DNA from: Sphingomonas sp. Leaf230
Lineage (GTDB): Bacteria > Pseudomonadota > Alphaproteobacteria > Sphingomonadales > Sphingomonadaceae
Direction: 5' to 3'
NCBI RefSeq assembly: GCF_001421745.1
Contig: NZ_LMKW01000008.1
Location: 1,027-65,026 of the forward strand
DNA: 64,000 bases
Shown here: in pieces, positions 54,743 through 64,000 of the stretch
How the letters are laid out: each line of letters opens with the position of its first letter
Position numbering within the stretch: the first letter of the stretch is position 1
Notes under the pieces: generated by a model
What the model was told of the DNA's origin: nothing
What the model saw: only the letters and a program-made list of their open reading frames with translations
Databases searched by the model: none
Position numbers and translations under genes: made by a program

Positions 54743-56115
54743 GCCAGCGACTCCACCGCCGCGCGGAACGCGGCCCCGCGCGCTTCGTAATCGCGAAACT
54801 GGTCGAAGCTAGCACAGGCGGGGGATAACAAGACAGTGTCGCCCGGCTTGGCGTTAGCGGCGGCGCTGCGGACGGCAGCGTCGAGCGTGCCGACGTTATC
54901 GACGGGCATGGAGTCCTTCAGGATCTCAGCGAATTTCGGGCCAGCCTCGCCGATCGTGTAGGCGTGGACGACGTGTCCGAAGGCGGGCTTGCAGGCGTCG
55001 AGGTCGTCGCCCTTCGCGCGCCCACCGACGATCCAGTGGACCCGGTCGAACGCAGCCAAAGCCGGCGCGGTGCTCTCGGGATTGGTCGCCTTGCTGTCGT
55101 CGACATAGGCAACGCCGCCATATGAGGCGATCTGCTCCATCCGGTGCGGCAGGCCCGTGAAACTCATCAGGCCACGGTCGATGTCGACTTCGCTCACGCC
55201 CAGTGCCTTGACCACGGCGATCGCGGCAAGTGCATTCTGGGCGTTGTGCGGGCCCTGAAGCGTCGGCCAGCTGCTCTGATCCATGCACACGCCAGGCGCG
55301 ATCTTGGTGAGGTGCTCGCCCTTCGCCGACAGCCCGCGCGCGATCTGCGCGGACGGCGCATCGCCGATGCCGATGACGGCTTCATGCTCGGCCGACTGCA
55401 TCGCGAACAGCCGCGCCTTGGAGGCCGCATAGCCTTCGAAGCCGTCGTACCGGTCGAGATGATCCGGCGTGATGTTGAGCAGCACCGCAACGTCGCAATC
55501 GAGCGCCTGCGTCAGGTCGATCTGGTAGCTCGACAGTTCGAGCACGTAGACTCCGCTCTCGGGGAGCGCTTCCTGCTCGAGGATCGGCAGGCCGATATTG
55601 CCGCCCATCAGCGTGGGGATGCCTGCGGTCTTGAGGATGTGATGGACGAGCGCGGTGGTGGTCGACTTGCCGTTGGTGCCGGTGATGCCGACGACCATGT
55701 GCTGCGGGAGGTCCTCTCGGGCCTGCGCGAAGAGTTCGATGTCGCCGATGACGGAGACGCCCGCCGCGCGCGCGGCCGCGGCAAGCGGATGCGTGTTCAA
55801 CGGCACCCCCGGCGATACGACCAGAGCGTCAAAGCCCGAGAGATCGTCAAGCGGTGCGACTTCTAAAAGCCCTCTCCCCTCCGGGGAGAGGGTTGGGTGA
55901 GGGGCTGTTCCAGACGCAATACTGCTGGGCTGCCCCTCACCCCGCCCCTCTCCCCGAAGGGGAGAGGGAGTGAAGACATCACGCTTCGCCTCGTCGGAGT
56001 CCCAAGCGACGACCTGCGCCCCACCAGCCACCAAAGCCCGCACAGTCGCAGCCCCAGACCGCGCCAGCCCCAGCACCGCATAGCGTTTCCCGCGCCAAGC
56101 CTCCGCGATAATCAC
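54739..56115 (-). CDS. murD: UDP-MurNAc-L-Ala--D-Glu ligase with in-frame repeat insertion
   Basis: Mur ligase adding D-Glu. The 458-residue protein has [20 protein letters not shown], the P-loop [56 protein letters not shown] and [18 protein letters not shown]. Residues about 49-83 ([14 protein letters not shown]...[10 protein letters not shown]) are not MurD sequence but the translation of a 99-bp palindromic element, placed in the N-terminal UMAG-binding domain between VVAWDSDEA and [12 protein letters not shown], in a likely surface loop. The 99 bp keep the frame. The GTG start overlaps the mraY stop (GTGA). Confidence 0.93.
   Translation of the reverse strand: MIIAEAWRGKRYAVLGLARSGAATVRALVAGGAQVVAWDSDEAKRDVFTPSPLRGEGRGEGQPSSIASGTAPHPTLSPEGRGLLEVAPLDDLSGFDALVVSPGVPLNTHPLAAAARAAGVSVIGDIELFAQAREDLPQHMVVGITGTNGKSTTTALVHHILKTAGIPTLMGGNIGLPILEQEALPESGVYVLELSSYQIDLTQALDCDVAVLLNITPDHLDRYDGFEGYAASKARLFAMQSAEHEAVIGIGDAPSAQIARGLSAKGEHLTKIAPGVCMDQSSWPTLQGPHNAQNALAAIAVVKALGVSEVDIDRGLMSFTGLPHRMEQIASYGGVAYVDDSKATNPESTAPALAAFDRVHWIVGGRAKGDDLDACKPAFGHVVHAYTIGEAGPKFAEILKDSMPVDNVGTLDAAVRSAAANAKPGDTVLLSPACASFDQFRDYEARGAAFRAAVESLA
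55870..55968. repeat. 99-bp palindromic repeat inserted in frame in murD
   Basis: Left arm (CCCTCTCCCCTCCGGGGAGA... then GGGTGAGGGGC) and right arm (GCCCCTCACCCCG... then CCCCGAAGGGGAGAGGG) are near-exact inverted copies of about 36 bp, each with its own inner hairpin. The length is exactly 33 codons and no stop is created in the murD frame. Confidence 0.9.
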
Positions 56116-57182
56116 CGCAGCTTCAACGTCGAGAGACCGACCAGCGCCAGCACCAGCGCGATGATCCAGAAGCGGATCACCACCGTCGCCTCGGCCCAGC
56201 CGAGCTGTTCGAAATGATGGTGGATGGGCGCCATCCGGAACACACGCTTGCCGGTGCGCTTGTAGAAGAACACCTGGATGATCACCGACAGCGCCTCGAT
56301 CACGAACAGCCCGCCGATTATCCCCAGCACGATCTCGTGATGCGCGACGACCGCGATCGTCCCCAGCGCACCGCCGAGCGCGAGGCTCCCGGTATCGCCC
56401 ATGAACACCGCAGCTGGCGGCGCATTGAACCACAGGAACGCAAGCCCCGCGCCGACGATCGCCCCGCAAAATATCGCCAACTCACCCGCACGAGGGACGT
56501 GCGGAATACCGAGGTAATCGGCGAACTTCACGTTTCCGACCAGGTACACGATCACCATGAACGCGACGCTGGCGATGATCACCGGCATCGTCGCCAGCCC
56601 GTCGAGCCCATCCGTGAGGTTCACCGCATTACCGAACGACACGATCGTGAACGCCGCGAACACCGGGAAGAACCAGCCGAGATCCAGGTACATGCGCGAC
56701 GTGAACGGCAAATACAGATGCGGGCCGTTCTGCGACATGATGATCGTCGCGGCGACGCCGGCGATGATGAATTCGAGCAGCAACCGCGTACGCCCGCTGA
56801 TCCCCGCGGTGCTCGCCTTGCGCACCTTGTCATAGTCGTCGAGGAACCCGATCGTCCCGAAGCCGAGCGTCACGAACAGGCACGCCCAGACATACGGGTT
56901 GCTCAGGTCCATCCACAGGAAGATGGCGAGACACATCGAGGTGAGGATCATCAGCCCGCCCATCGTCGGCGTGCCGCGCTTCGCCAGATGAGACTGCGGG
57001 CCGTCGGCGCGGATCGGCTGGCCCTTGCCCTGCCGCACGCGCAACCAGCCGATGAACTTCGGTCCGATGATCAGGCCGATGAACAGCGCGGTCGCGACGG
57101 CGCCACCGGTCCGCACCGTCTGGTAACGGATGAGGTTCAGCAGGCCGGGAAATCCCAGATGCTCGGCGAGCCAGTACAACAT
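56112..57182 (-). CDS. mraY: Phospho-MurNAc-pentapeptide transferase MraY
   Basis: Integral membrane enzyme forming lipid I from UDP-MurNAc-pentapeptide and undecaprenyl phosphate. The 356-residue protein has [17 protein letters not shown], the Asp pair [13 protein letters not shown], the third catalytic Asp region [29 protein letters not shown] and [15 protein letters not shown]. About ten membrane helices. The ATG directly abuts the murF stop (TGA-ATG). Confidence 0.96.
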   Translation of the reverse strand: MLYWLAEHLGFPGLLNLIRYQTVRTGGAVATALFIGLIIGPKFIGWLRVRQGKGQPIRADGPQSHLAKRGTPTMGGLMILTSMCLAIFLWMDLSNPYVWACLFVTLGFGTIGFLDDYDKVRKASTAGISGRTRLLLEFIIAGVAATIIMSQNGPHLYLPFTSRMYLDLGWFFPVFAAFTIVSFGNAVNLTDGLDGLATMPVIIASVAFMVIVYLVGNVKFADYLGIPHVPRAGELAIFCGAIVGAGLAFLWFNAPPAAVFMGDTGSLALGGALGTIAVVAHHEIVLGIIGGLFVIEALSVIIQVFFYKRTGKRVFRMAPIHHHFEQLGWAEATVVIRFWIIALVLALVGLSTLKLR

Positions 57183-58562
<1,380 letters not shown>

Positions 58563-58565
58563 TGC

Positions 58566-58677
58566 TCCCCTCCCGCCTGCGGGAGGGGTCGGGGGAGGGG
58601 CTGACCAAACAGGCCGGACGCCAGTACGTACGTCGCGCCCTCCCCTAGCCCCTCCCGCAGGCCGGAGGGGAATGAAG
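58566..58677. repeat. Palindromic repeat element between murE and murF
   Basis: CCCCTCCCGCCTGCGGGAGG at the left and CCCCTCCCGCAGGCCGGAGG at the right are sub-hairpins, with GGGGAGGGGCT and the matching AGCCCCTCCC further joining the halves. It occupies nearly all of the 127-bp gap between murE and murF and provides the G-rich sequence before the murF GTG. Confidence 0.8.
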
Positions 58678-58689
58678 ATGTTGCCGTCC

Positions 58690-60105
58690 TCACGCCGCGC
58701 ACTCCCGCGCAACCGTCACATCATCGAACGGCAGCACCATGTCGCCAACGATCTGGCCTTGTTCATGCCCCTTGCCCGCGATCAGCACGATATCCTCGGG
58801 CCCAGCCTCCCGCACCGCCGCGGCGATCGCCGCACGCCGGTCGCCAATTTCCTCAGCCCCGCGCGCACCCTTCAGGACGTCGCAACGGATCGCCCGCGCA
58901 TCCTCGGTCCGCGGATTGTCGTCGGTGACGATCACGCGGTCGGCGTGTTGCACCGCGACCTGCCCCATCGTCTCACGCTTGCCGGTATCGCGATCGCCGC
59001 CTGCCCCGAATACCACGATGAGTTTGCCACCTGCGTGCGGCTTGAGCGCAGCGATTGCCGCTTCGAGAGCGTCCGGCGTATGCGCGTAGTCGACATACAC
59101 CGGCGCACCCGACTTCGCGATCACGGCGCGTTCCAGCCGCCCGCGCACCGGCTGCAACCGCGCGAGATTGGCGATCGTCGCGGCCACGTCACCACCGGTC
59201 GCGATCACCAGCCCAGCCGATACCAGCGCATTCGCTGCCTGGTATGCACCGATCAGCGGCAAGGTGACCTTGTACGTCTGGCCGTCAGCCTCGATCGTCA
59301 GCCCCTGCCCCAGCAGAGTCGGGTCACGGCCAACCAATCGCAGCGTCTCGCCCTGCGTCCCGACCGTGATCAGCCGATTGCCACGCTCCCGTGCTAGGTC
59401 GATCACGCGTGCCGACTGCGGATCGTCAGCCCAGACGACTGCCGCGCCGTCCGTCGAAAGCACTTCGGAGAACAGCCTTATCTTGGCGGTGAAATACGCC
59501 GCCATGTCGCCGTGGTAGTCGAGATGGTCGCGACTGAGATTAGTGAATGCGGCTGCAGCGACCTTGAGCCCTTCAGTCCGATACTGCGTCAGCCCGTGGC
59601 TCGACGCCTCGAACGCAAGGTGCGTCACGCCTTCACGCGCGAGCCCCGCCACGTTCGACAGGAACGTCACCACGTCCGGCGTCGTCAGCCCAGTCGTCAC
59701 CCGCTCGTCAGCCGTCGTAACCCCCAGCGTACCGATCGACGCCGCAGGAAACCCCGCCATCCGCCAGAGCTGCCGAGTCATCTCGACGCACGACGTCTTC
59801 CCGTTGGTGCCGGTAATCGCCACCGATGTCTCGGGAAACGGCGCGAAGAACTTCGCCGCCAGTTGCGCAAACCGCTCGCGGGGATTGTCGTCGGCGATGT
59901 AGGTGGCGCCCTCGACCGTCAGCCCAGGCCGAGCCACCACTGCAATCGCGCCCGAGCGGATCGCGTCGTCGATATAATCCTCGCCATTCACGCGCGCGCC
60001 TTCGAATGCGCCGAATACCGTGCCCGGCGCGACCTTGCGGTGATCGATCGCGAACCCCGTCACCTGCGCCTCTTCCGTCCCGTCGGTCAGCGCTGCGAGT
60101 TTCAT
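58690..60105 (-). CDS. murE: UDP-MurNAc-dipeptide--meso-diaminopimelate ligase
   Basis: Mur ligase adding meso-DAP. The 471-residue protein has VTGFAIDHRKVAPGTVFGAF, P-loop AITGTNGKTSCVEMTRQLW, EASSHGLTQYRTEGLKV, TNLSRDHLDYHGDM and the DAP-specificity motif DDNPRTEDARAI, so DAP-type peptidoglycan is expected. Start ATG 60105 lies 10 bp after the ftsI stop. This is the only pair of adjacent mur genes not coupled to its downstream neighbour, owing to the repeat element before murF. Confidence 0.96.
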   Translation of the reverse strand: MKLAALTDGTEEAQVTGFAIDHRKVAPGTVFGAFEGARVNGEDYIDDAIRSGAIAVVARPGLTVEGATYIADDNPRERFAQLAAKFFAPFPETSVAITGTNGKTSCVEMTRQLWRMAGFPAASIGTLGVTTADERVTTGLTTPDVVTFLSNVAGLAREGVTHLAFEASSHGLTQYRTEGLKVAAAAFTNLSRDHLDYHGDMAAYFTAKIRLFSEVLSTDGAAVVWADDPQSARVIDLARERGNRLITVGTQGETLRLVGRDPTLLGQGLTIEADGQTYKVTLPLIGAYQAANALVSAGLVIATGGDVAATIANLARLQPVRGRLERAVIAKSGAPVYVDYAHTPDALEAAIAALKPHAGGKLIVVFGAGGDRDTGKRETMGQVAVQHADRVIVTDDNPRTEDARAIRCDVLKGARGAEEIGDRRAAIAAAVREAGPEDIVLIAGKGHEQGQIVGDMVLPFDDVTVARECAA

Positions 60106-60115
60106 GCAATAGTCC

Positions 60116-61834
60116 TCATTGCCCGGTCGGCTGTGTACGCGACGGGTCCTGCCACAAAGTCGGCAGGATGTCAGACACGTCGATATCTCGGTGCGCATCG
60201 GGCACCACGCCGAGGATCGCCCCGACGCGCGAGATCGTGCGTCCCACGACCGGCGCGGTATTCCACGCCGCGGTCTTCCACCCGGCGGTTTCCTTCGTGC
60301 CGAGCGGCGAATCGAGCATCGCCAACACGACATAGCGTGGCGCATCCATCGGGAACGCCGCGGCAAACGTCGCGACGTTGCGCGAGTGGTCGTACCCGCC
60401 CGACACCGCCGCCTCGGCCGTCCCGGTCTTGCCACCGACCCGGTAGCCCGGTGCATCGCCCTTGCGACCCGTGCCGCGCTGCACGATCAGCCGCAGCATC
60501 TGCCGCATCCGCGCGCTGGTCTGCTCGCTGATGACGCGACGACCGGCAACCGCATGACCCGGCGCGACCTTCAGCAACGTCGCCGGCCGCCAGATCCCGC
60601 CATTGACCAAAGCCGCATAAGCGCTCGCCAGATGCAGCGGGGTCACCGCGATGCCGTGGCCATAGGCGGTGGTCATCGTCGTCGTGCGCGCCCAGTATTT
60701 CGGCCACAACGGACGGCCCTTCTCACGCAGTTCGATATCGGGCTTGGTATCGAAGCCGAGCTTCTTGAACATCGCCTGCATCTTCGCGGGCCCGACCTCG
60801 TCGGCCACACGTGCGGTGGCGATGTTGGACGAGTAGATCAGCGTCTCGGCCATATTGAGCCAGCGCTTCGGATCGCCGCGCTCGTCGTGAATCGTAAAGC
60901 GGCCGACCTGGAGCGGATGAGTCGCATCGAAGCGCCGCGCGAACGATGTGACGACACCCGTGTCCATCGCGGTCGCCATCGTGATCGGCTTGAACGTCGA
61001 GCCAAGCTCGAACACGCTCTGCGTCGTGATGTTGCGGAGCTGTTCGCTGCCCGACATGCCGACGCGGTTGGGATTGAACGTCGGCAGCGAGACCATCGCG
61101 ATCACCTCGCCGGTCGCCACGTCGAGGACGATGCCGCCCGCCCCTCGCGCCGAAAACGTCGTCATCGCGCGACCGAGTTCGCTCTCCATTGCCGCCTGGA
61201 CGCGGTTGTCGAGCGACAGCGCCACCGGCGTACCGTTGAGTGCAGGATTGGTCAGCCGCTCGTCGAGCACGCGCTCCATCCCGCTCATGCCGTGGCCCGC
61301 GGTCGACAGGAAGCCGAGCGCATGCGCCGCCATCGTCGATTGCGGATACAGCCGCTGCGTATCGCGGTCGAACACGATCGCCGGCTCGCCGATCGCATTG
61401 ACCTGTTCGACCAGCGCCGGCGACGCACGCCGCTGGAGATAGATGAAGCTCTTGCCCGACGTCAGCAGCGAATAATAATGCGCCTGGTCGCCCGCCTCGG
61501 GCATCAGCGCGGCGAGCTTGCTGGCGATCTCGGTCGGATCGCCGATCAGCTTCTTCGGGTGCACCGCGATCGTCCACGCATCGATCGTCCGCGCGAGCGG
61601 CGCGCCATTACGGTCGACGATGTCGCCCCGCGCCGCGATCGCCGCCGAGCGCGCCTGCGGATCGGCGAGCGACGCCTGCACCGCCAGCATCCCGAGCCGC
61701 CCGACCACCACCAGCACCGCTGCTCCGAACAGGAACATCAGCATCATCAGGCGCGTGTGCGCCGTCGCCACCAGTGCATGACGCTGGTTGGCGCTACGTT
61801 GCTGCGAGACGGGCCGGGCGACCAAGGCGGTCAC
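60116..61834 (-). CDS. ftsI: Septal transpeptidase FtsI (PBP3)
   Basis: Class B penicillin-binding protein cross-linking septal peptidoglycan. The 572-residue protein has a cytoplasmic tail, one membrane helix (about 30-52, MLMFLFGAAVLVVVGRLGML), the pedestal motif RGDIVDRNGAPLARTIDAWT, the active-site SxxK in GSTFKPIT, SxN in YSSNIATARVA and KTGT in VGGKTGTAEAAV. Starts with GTG overlapping the ftsL stop (GTGA). Confidence 0.96.
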   Translation of the reverse strand: MTALVARPVSQQRSANQRHALVATAHTRLMMLMFLFGAAVLVVVGRLGMLAVQASLADPQARSAAIAARGDIVDRNGAPLARTIDAWTIAVHPKKLIGDPTEIASKLAALMPEAGDQAHYYSLLTSGKSFIYLQRRASPALVEQVNAIGEPAIVFDRDTQRLYPQSTMAAHALGFLSTAGHGMSGMERVLDERLTNPALNGTPVALSLDNRVQAAMESELGRAMTTFSARGAGGIVLDVATGEVIAMVSLPTFNPNRVGMSGSEQLRNITTQSVFELGSTFKPITMATAMDTGVVTSFARRFDATHPLQVGRFTIHDERGDPKRWLNMAETLIYSSNIATARVADEVGPAKMQAMFKKLGFDTKPDIELREKGRPLWPKYWARTTTMTTAYGHGIAVTPLHLASAYAALVNGGIWRPATLLKVAPGHAVAGRRVISEQTSARMRQMLRLIVQRGTGRKGDAPGYRVGGKTGTAEAAVSGGYDHSRNVATFAAAFPMDAPRYVVLAMLDSPLGTKETAGWKTAAWNTAPVVGRTISRVGAILGVVPDAHRDIDVSDILPTLWQDPSRTQPTGQ

Positions 61835-62520
61835 CGCCGCTTACGGCTCTCGGAGCGCGCGCCGCTCATGATGTCACCCAACGTCGTGTCGGACAGGAGC
61901 TTGCGGTCGAGCATCGCCACTGCCTGCGGACGGACCTTCGCGACGGCGGCGAGGCGTTCGGTCTTGGCGGCGCGGACGAGTGCGGCTTCGGCGGAGCGCG
62001 GCGTCGACACCGACGCGCGGATCACGACCGGCTTGAGCGCGGTCTTAGACGCGGCCTGGATCGCGACGTTCATCGCGCGGGGTGCGCTGACCTGCGCCAT
62101 CTGCACCGGAGCAAGCTTCACCACGGCAGGAGCAGCGGTCACCGGCACGATCGACGTGGAGACGACGGACCCCGCCCCCGACGGCACGAGCAGCGCGGCG
62201 GTCTGGACCCCGTCCGCGCGCAGGCTGTTGACGTCGAGCGCCGCGAGCGCGGCCTCGCTCACGACGAACTGGCCCGCGGTCGGTGCCGACAGCGCCAGCG
62301 TATCGCCGTTCCAGCGTTCGAGCTGGGCCAGATTGCCCCGCGTGTCGAACTCGGTTTCCAGCGCACGGATGTCGCGTTGCGCGGAGCGTATCTGACCATT
62401 GACCGCCTCCAGCTTCTTGCGCTCGGCGGCGACCTGCAGCGACACGAGGTAGAAACCGAGCACGACGGCTACGCAGCCCCCGAACCAGCCCACACCCTTC
62501 ATCCGATACGCCGCCGTCAT
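61831..62520 (-). CDS. ftsL: Cell division protein FtsL
   Basis: Small bitopic divisome protein. The 229-residue product has one membrane helix near the N-terminus ([20 protein letters not shown]) followed by a coiled-coil ([20 protein letters not shown]) and [19 protein letters not shown], the typical FtsL pattern. It then continues with a long Ala/Val-rich periplasmic extension, making it about twice the E. coli length. Identity rests on these features and on its place between rsmH and ftsI. The start overlaps the rsmH stop (ATGA). Confidence 0.88.
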   Translation of the reverse strand: MTAAYRMKGVGWFGGCVAVVLGFYLVSLQVAAERKKLEAVNGQIRSAQRDIRALETEFDTRGNLAQLERWNGDTLALSAPTAGQFVVSEAALAALDVNSLRADGVQTAALLVPSGAGSVVSTSIVPVTAAPAVVKLAPVQMAQVSAPRAMNVAIQAASKTALKPVVIRASVSTPRSAEAALVRAAKTERLAAVAKVRPQAVAMLDRKLLSDTTLGDIMSGARSESRKRR

Positions 62521-63467
62521 GTCGTCACCTCTTCCGTCCAGGGTTGCGCGGAGGTCCGCCGCGCCGTCCGTAATGTCGCCGAGCGCGCACGCGGGTTGCG
62601 TGCGATCTCGGCCTCGCCGGCGCGAACACCGCGGCCGACATGAGAAAAACTAGGTTCCGCAACGGCTTTCACCTGCGGAAGATGACGCGAACCTGAAGGA
62701 GAGCCCCCGGACCGCGTGCGCAGGAAGCGCTTCACCATCCGGTCCTCGAGGCTGTGGAACGTCACGATCGCGAGCCGGCCACCGGGTTTCAGCACGCGCT
62801 CGGCCGCCAGCAACCCGTCGGCGAGTTCGCCCAACTCGCGGTTCACGTGGATCCGGATCGCCTGGAACGCGCGCGTCGCGGGGTCCTTCTTGTCGTGCGC
62901 CTTGTAGCCGAGCGCGCGGCGGACGATGTGCGCCAGCTCGCCGGTCCGCGTCAGCGGGCGCGCCGCGACGATCGCGCGGGCCACGCGACGCGACTTGGGC
63001 TCGTCGCCGTACTGATACAGCACGTCGGCGATCTCGTTCTCGTCCGCCTCGTTGACGAAGTCCGCCGCCGACATGCCGGTCTGCGCCATCCGCATGTCGA
63101 GCGGGCCATCCGACTGGAACGAGAAGCCGCGCTCGGCTTGGTCGAGCTGCATCGACGACACGCCGATATCGAGCGTGACGCCGTCCACCGGCGCGAGGCC
63201 GCGCGCTTCGAGTTCGGACGCCATCGCCGAGAAGTCCGCGGCGATCAGCGTCAGGCCTTCTTCGGCCTCTTCCATCGCGCGACCATTGGCGATCGCGTCG
63301 GGATCGCGATCGAACGCGACGATCCGCGCGCCCGACTTGAGCAATGCCAGCGTATAGCCGCCCGCGCCGAACGTGCCGTCGACCATCGTCTCGCCGGGCT
63401 CAGGGGAAAGCGCAGCGAGGACTTCGTCGAGCAGGACGGGAATGTGCGGTGCGTCGGGGGAACTCAC
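62517..63467 (-). CDS. rsmH: 16S rRNA (cytosine-1402-N4)-methyltransferase RsmH
   Basis: SAM-dependent methyltransferase modifying C1402 of 16S rRNA. The 316-residue protein has [19 protein letters not shown], the SAM motif [72 protein letters not shown] and [21 protein letters not shown] start overlaps the mraZ stop (GTGA). Confidence 0.96.
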   Translation of the reverse strand: MSSPDAPHIPVLLDEVLAALSPEPGETMVDGTFGAGGYTLALLKSGARIVAFDRDPDAIANGRAMEEAEEGLTLIAADFSAMASELEARGLAPVDGVTLDIGVSSMQLDQAERGFSFQSDGPLDMRMAQTGMSAADFVNEADENEIADVLYQYGDEPKSRRVARAIVAARPLTRTGELAHIVRRALGYKAHDKKDPATRAFQAIRIHVNRELGELADGLLAAERVLKPGGRLAIVTFHSLEDRMVKRFLRTRSGGSPSGSRHLPQVKAVAEPSFSHVGRGVRAGEAEIARNPRARSATLRTARRTSAQPWTEEVTT

Positions 63468-63964
63468 AGCTGCACCCCCTTCTCGGCCATGTAGAAGCGC
63501 GCCATCTCCTTGACGACGGGGGGCATGCCGTCGGTGGCGATCAGCGTCGCGGGGTCCCAGATCTCGATGTAGTCGAGCACGCCGTAGAAGAACGCATGGC
63601 CCTTGATGCCCGCATAGAAGCGCGGGAACGCGGGCATGATGAAGCGCCCGGAGCCGTCGAACGGCACCGCTTCGCCGGACGCGGCGGCGCGCTTGATGTT
63701 GTAGTCGTACTCGCCGTTCTCGGCAGGATTCTCGGATTCGCGGCGATCGAGGCGCTCGGCGAGGATGTCGACGTAACCGGGATCATACGCGACCAAGCAG
63801 CGATTCTTCTGATGCGCGCCGATGATGATGGTACCGCCGTCCTTGCCGTTCGCCTTGGGCGCATTTGCCGAAAGCATCGTGCGGAGCGCCGAGGGGATGG
63901 CTACCCGGCCCTTGTCGTCGACAAGGCCGATACCGTCTCCTTGATAGCGACCCCGTACCGACAC
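63464..63964 (-). CDS. mraZ: Transcriptional regulator MraZ
   Basis: AbrB-like DNA-binding protein, first gene of dcw clusters, which represses the cluster promoter. The 166-residue protein has two SpoVT/AbrB-type halves: [20 protein letters not shown] and [20 protein letters not shown]. The GTG at 63964 has GAAGGG about 7 bases upstream and begins [13 protein letters not shown]; another GTG at 63991 would add nine residues. The promoter and MraZ-binding repeats lie beyond the window edge. Confidence 0.92.
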   Translation of the reverse strand: MSVRGRYQGDGIGLVDDKGRVAIPSALRTMLSANAPKANGKDGGTIIIGAHQKNRCLVAYDPGYVDILAERLDRRESENPAENGEYDYNIKRAAASGEAVPFDGSGRFIMPAFPRFYAGIKGHAFFYGVLDYIEIWDPATLIATDGMPPVVKEMARFYMAEKGVQL

Positions 63965-64000
63965 GCCAAAACCCTTCGAACTGGCGCGCACGCCTCACCG

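Noticed and set aside
58563..58712. Longer N-terminus for MurF reading through the palindromic element
   Set aside because: The added residues are repeat-derived and Gly/Pro/Arg-rich; homologous Mur sequence begins at the GTG at 58562, which has a suitable G-rich site upstream.
60119..62395. 758-codon open frame opposite ftsI and ftsL
   Set aside because: Antisense frame kept open by third-position G+C bias; its product is Arg/His-rich and featureless, while ftsI and ftsL are unmistakable.

Overview
This is a 64 kb stretch of a high-G+C genome from an alphaproteobacterium, most likely Sphingomonas or a close relative in the Sphingomonadales. The evidence is gene content and order: a complete sphingomonad-style division and cell wall (dcw) cluster with FtsZ ending in [12 protein letters not shown], Caulobacter/Sphingomonas-type TonB receptor and tryptophan-halogenase-like genes, an intracellular PHB depolymerase, and many palindromic repeats of the kind scattered through sphingomonad genomes. 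No rRNA, tRNA or CRISPR array was seen. All calls come from reading the sequence; no database search was run.

1-12.4 kb is accessory and partly decayed. It holds a secreted PepSY protein, an Rnk-like protein whose conserved N-terminus lies upstream of any normal start codon, a MarR regulator divergent from a ClC chloride channel across a perfect 19-bp palindrome, and then a scar. The scar joins a shortened HPP membrane protein, the C-terminal remnant of a CPA2 Na+/H+ antiporter and an IS21 istA lacking both ends. A DUF1488-like gene broken by one extra G follows. Next comes an intact two-gene module, an unrecognised 503-residue protein translationally coupled to a double-HxK phospholipase-D-like protein, which is a candidate defence or nucleic-acid-processing system.

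12.4-24.2 kb carries a YghU-type glutathione transferase and a TonB-dependent receptor divergent from four translationally coupled flavin-dependent-halogenase-family genes, with a facing JmjC/cupin_8 oxygenase-like gene. Three halogenases keep all diagnostic residues. The second gene has lost the FAD motif, the catalytic Lys, WxWxIP and the catalytic Glu, yet stays intact and coupled. A palindromic LacI-type operator sits just upstream of the receptor start.

24.4-44.6 kb is mostly housekeeping: a stress-type flavin/PNPOx protein, PHB depolymerase, an MsbA-like ABC exporter, a TfoX-N protein, a saccharopine-dehydrogenase-like reductase, two small paralogous membrane proteins, RNase R, GlpD, a SPOR protein coupled to argS, a DUF1501/DUF1800 pair, a small secreted protein, dGTPase, and a large TPR/SPOR protein beside ftsZ.

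44.9-64.0 kb is the dcw cluster on the minus strand in the order mraZ-rsmH-ftsL-ftsI-murE-murF-mraY-murD-ftsW-murG-murC-murB-ddl-ftsQ-ftsA-ftsZ. It makes the UDP-MurNAc-pentapeptide precursor, lipid I and lipid II, and the septal machinery. Most junctions are 4-bp ATGA or GTGA overlaps. Palindromic repeat elements have entered this essential operon: one sits in frame inside murD (99 bp), two extend murB in frame at both ends, and one separates murE from murF and supplies the murF ribosome-binding region. The reading frames and couplings survive these insertions.
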